From Melioribacteraceae bacterium (GTDB lineage: Bacteria; Bacteroidota; Ignavibacteria; Ignavibacteriales; Melioribacteraceae): 64,000 bases of DNA. The stretch spans positions 1-64,000 of the forward strand of contig DAOSDY010000006.1 of assembly GCA_035362835.1 (NCBI GenBank). Direction: 5' to 3'. Every line of letters begins with the position of its first letter. Position 1 is the first letter of the stretch. The position numbers and the translations under genes are program-made. Shown one piece after another: positions 62,275 through 64,000 of the stretch. Under the pieces are notes generated by a model that saw only the letters and a program-made list of their open reading frames with translations, was not told the DNA's origin and did no database searches.

Positions 62275-64000
62275 AGAGCGAATTTATTAAAAAATTTAAA
62301 TCCCTCACTCCATTCCTAATTATTACAATATTTCTTTTAATAACATATTATAATTCATTCACAACAGGATTTCAGCTTGATGATAACCACACAATCCTGA
62401 ACAATCCGACTATTGGGTATCTAAAAAAATTTTCTGACCCCGGCAGATGGCTAATCCCCTTTTACAACAGACAGCTGCCTTACCTAACATTTTCTCTGAA
62501 TTTTCTTCAAGGAGGTTATAACGTATTCTATTACCACTTAACGAATTTTTTACTTCATTTGATAAATTCATTCCTGGTATACGGTTTAATCTTACTACTT
62601 TTCAAATCGAATGCTTTCAATGACAAACCGATCCTTCGGTTTAAAGAAAAGATAGCACTTTTTACTTCACTGATATTTGCTCTTCATCCTGTTCAGGTAC
62701 AGGTTGTAACATACATTACACAGAGGATGGTATCGCTTGCAATCCTGTTCTACATATTGGCAATATACTTTTATTTGAAAGCGAGGTTATTGCAGATTAC
62801 CGGACCGGGCAACCTTGTTAAATACATTTATTTCTTAATCTCATTTATTTCATTCATACTGGGGATATTCAGTAAGGAAATAATCTACTCTCTTCCGCTC
62901 ACTTTAATTCTTATCGAAATAATATTTTTACGTGAATCAGATAAAAGTAGAAGCAGCAAATTTATTTATACCTTATCCGGAATTATTGTTGCCGGAACTG
63001 CTCTGATATTTTTTACCCGGGGAATCCCCGCACAGTCTGAGGCTCCTTCAATCTATAACTATTTCCTTACGGAATTACAGGTACTCATCACTTACATAAG
63101 ATTACTTGTTGTACCAATTAATCAGCATCTTTTCTATCACTTCCCGGTTTCAAATTCTTTATTTGAACCGGCTGTTTTAGCAAGCGGTATTTCTCTAATC
63201 ATTCTATTATTTGCGGGAATTATCCTCTTAAAGAGAAAACCGATGATCAGTTTCGGAATTCTGATGTTTTTCATTCTTCTTGCAATTGAATCGAGCATAA
63301 TTCCCCTAAAGTATGTGATATTTGAATACCGGCTTTATCCGGTAGTTATCGGTTTCGGATTAATTCTATCAACTTTAATCTTCAACTTAAAAATAAAAAA
63401 TGTAATAGTTCCTCTCACAATTCTCAGTATAATTACAATTACTTTTTCGATACTGACGATCAATCAGAATTATTACTGGAAGGACGGTATTACGCTCTGG
63501 CAGCAGAATATTGATGCCGCTCCTTTAAATCCGGTTCCACATAATAATCTGGGGACATATTACTACTCAAAGAAAGAATACGACAAAGCGATACAGCAGT
63601 ACACACGGGCAATTAAACTTGATTCAAATTATTCCGACGCATACAATCACAGGGGAATCGCCTTCCGGGACCGCAATATGTTTTTGACTGCGCTTTCAGA
63701 TTTTAATAAGGCGATTGAGCTTAGCAATAAGAATCCGATGTACTGGAATAATAAAGGATACACATACCAGGGAATGGGATTAATAGACAGCGCGATTTTT
63801 TACTACAGGAAAGCAATTCATAAATCACCCGACTATCATAATGCTCTGAACAACCTTTCAATTGCTTTCCAACTAAAAAATCAACCGGATTCAGCACTCT
63901 ATTATTCCAACGGGGCTATTAAAGTTAATCCTTACAATTCAAGGTATTATAATAACCGCGGAAATATCTTTTTCATGATTGGTGATTATGATAATGCACA
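62271..64000 (+). CDS. TMTC-like multi-TM protein with C-terminal TPRs, partial
   Basis: An open frame from ATG 62271 through the right edge (576 codons visible). The first ~410 residues are hydrophobic, with a GT-C-like opening: GFQLDDNHTILNNPTI (acidic DD pair) after the first membrane segment and HPVQVQVVTYITQRMVSLA, recalling TMTC/PMT-type glycosyltransferases. From ~420 on, tetratricopeptide repeats appear: NNLGTYYYSKKEYDKAIQQY, HRGIAFRDRNMFLTALSDF, NNKGYTYQGMGLIDSAIFYY and NNLSIAFQLKNQPDSALYY. It probably transfers sugars from a lipid carrier on the outer face of the membrane. Confidence 0.75.
   Translation, partial: MKSEFIKKFKSLTPFLIITIFLLITYYNSFTTGFQLDDNHTILNNPTIGYLKKFSDPGRWLIPFYNRQLPYLTFSLNFLQGGYNVFYYHLTNFLLHLINSFLVYGLILLLFKSNAFNDKPILRFKEKIALFTSLIFALHPVQVQVVTYITQRMVSLAILFYILAIYFYLKARLLQITGPGNLVKYIYFLISFISFILGIFSKEIIYSLPLTLILIEIIFLRESDKSRSSKFIYTLSGIIVAGTALIFFTRGIPAQSEAPSIYNYFLTELQVLITYIRLLVVPINQHLFYHFPVSNSLFEPAVLASGISLIILLFAGIILLKRKPMISFGILMFFILLAIESSIIPLKYVIFEYRLYPVVIGFGLILSTLIFNLKIKNVIVPLTILSIITITFSILTINQNYYWKDGITLWQQNIDAAPLNPVPHNNLGTYYYSKKEYDKAIQQYTRAIKLDSNYSDAYNHRGIAFRDRNMFLTALSDFNKAIELSNKNPMYWNNKGYTYQGMGLIDSAIFYYRKAIHKSPDYHNALNNLSIAFQLKNQPDSALYYSNGAIKVNPYNSRYYNNRGNIFFMIGDYDNA

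Overview
The window looks like a piece of a low-GC Ignavibacteria/Bacteroidota-type chromosome. This is inferred from gene content: a PorD-like (DUF4835) type IX secretion protein, a serine palmitoyltransferase/ceramide gene set, a TonB receptor paired with a DUF4249 lipoprotein, a helix-hairpin-helix outer-membrane protein and many short lipoproteins. No 16S gene is present, so the taxonomy is not directly shown.

Positions 1-26164 are a mobile region ending in a tyrosine integrase that abuts a 50-nt 3' fragment of tRNA-Ala(GGC), read here as an attachment site. The left part carries a Mu-like head/packaging module: ClpP-like prohead protease (open at the left edge), TerS, TerL and a DUF935 portal. 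Two related, strongly structured intergenic elements lie between TerS and TerL and between TerL and portal. The module then stops. A 4.7-kb two-component signalling block on the minus strand (hybrid histidine kinase, Rcp1-like regulator, membrane histidine kinase) follows, and beyond it lie about 1 kb of phage debris, including three remnants of a portal C-terminus. The minus strand from 23.3 to 10.5 kb is a defence island: hsdM-hsdS, a terminator, a palindromic operator, an AbiEi/AbiEii-type toxin-antitoxin pair, hsdR, a YgjP-type metallopeptidase and an unrecognised 1038-aa AAA-like ATPase. HsdR is 9 nt downstream of the toxin gene, so it probably depends on the toxin-antitoxin promoter, separately from hsdM/hsdS. 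Phage early genes, a divergent operator region and the integrase close the element.

Positions 26195-64000 are ordinary chromosome. In order they hold a PhoD-like phosphatase, a small cytochrome c lipoprotein and a GIY-YIG protein; a probable ceramide synthesis set (SDR reductase, Spt, GNAT-like N-acyltransferase); envelope proteins (PorD, a PorV/PorQ-like barrel, a HhH barrel); and a run of central-metabolism genes (isocitrate dehydrogenase-like, CstA, HD-domain protein, aconitase, PrpD-like dehydratase, CitD-CitE fusion, CitF) that together could interconvert citrate, isocitrate and 2-oxoglutarate and cleave citrate without ATP. After a bidirectional terminator come a TetR-TolC-MFP-RND efflux operon, a TonB receptor/DUF4249/PEGA-propeller operon, a ZnuD-like TonB receptor set with a His-rich protein, tRNA-Ser(GCT), a VanZ-like protein and a TMTC-like membrane protein with TPRs, open at the right edge.

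The most unusual items are the paired structured element with compensatory base changes (1585-1774 and 3180-3362), the toxin-antitoxin/hsdR wiring with its unrecognised ATPase, the six-base coding repeat in the portal gene, and the portal-tail remnants beyond the kinase block.
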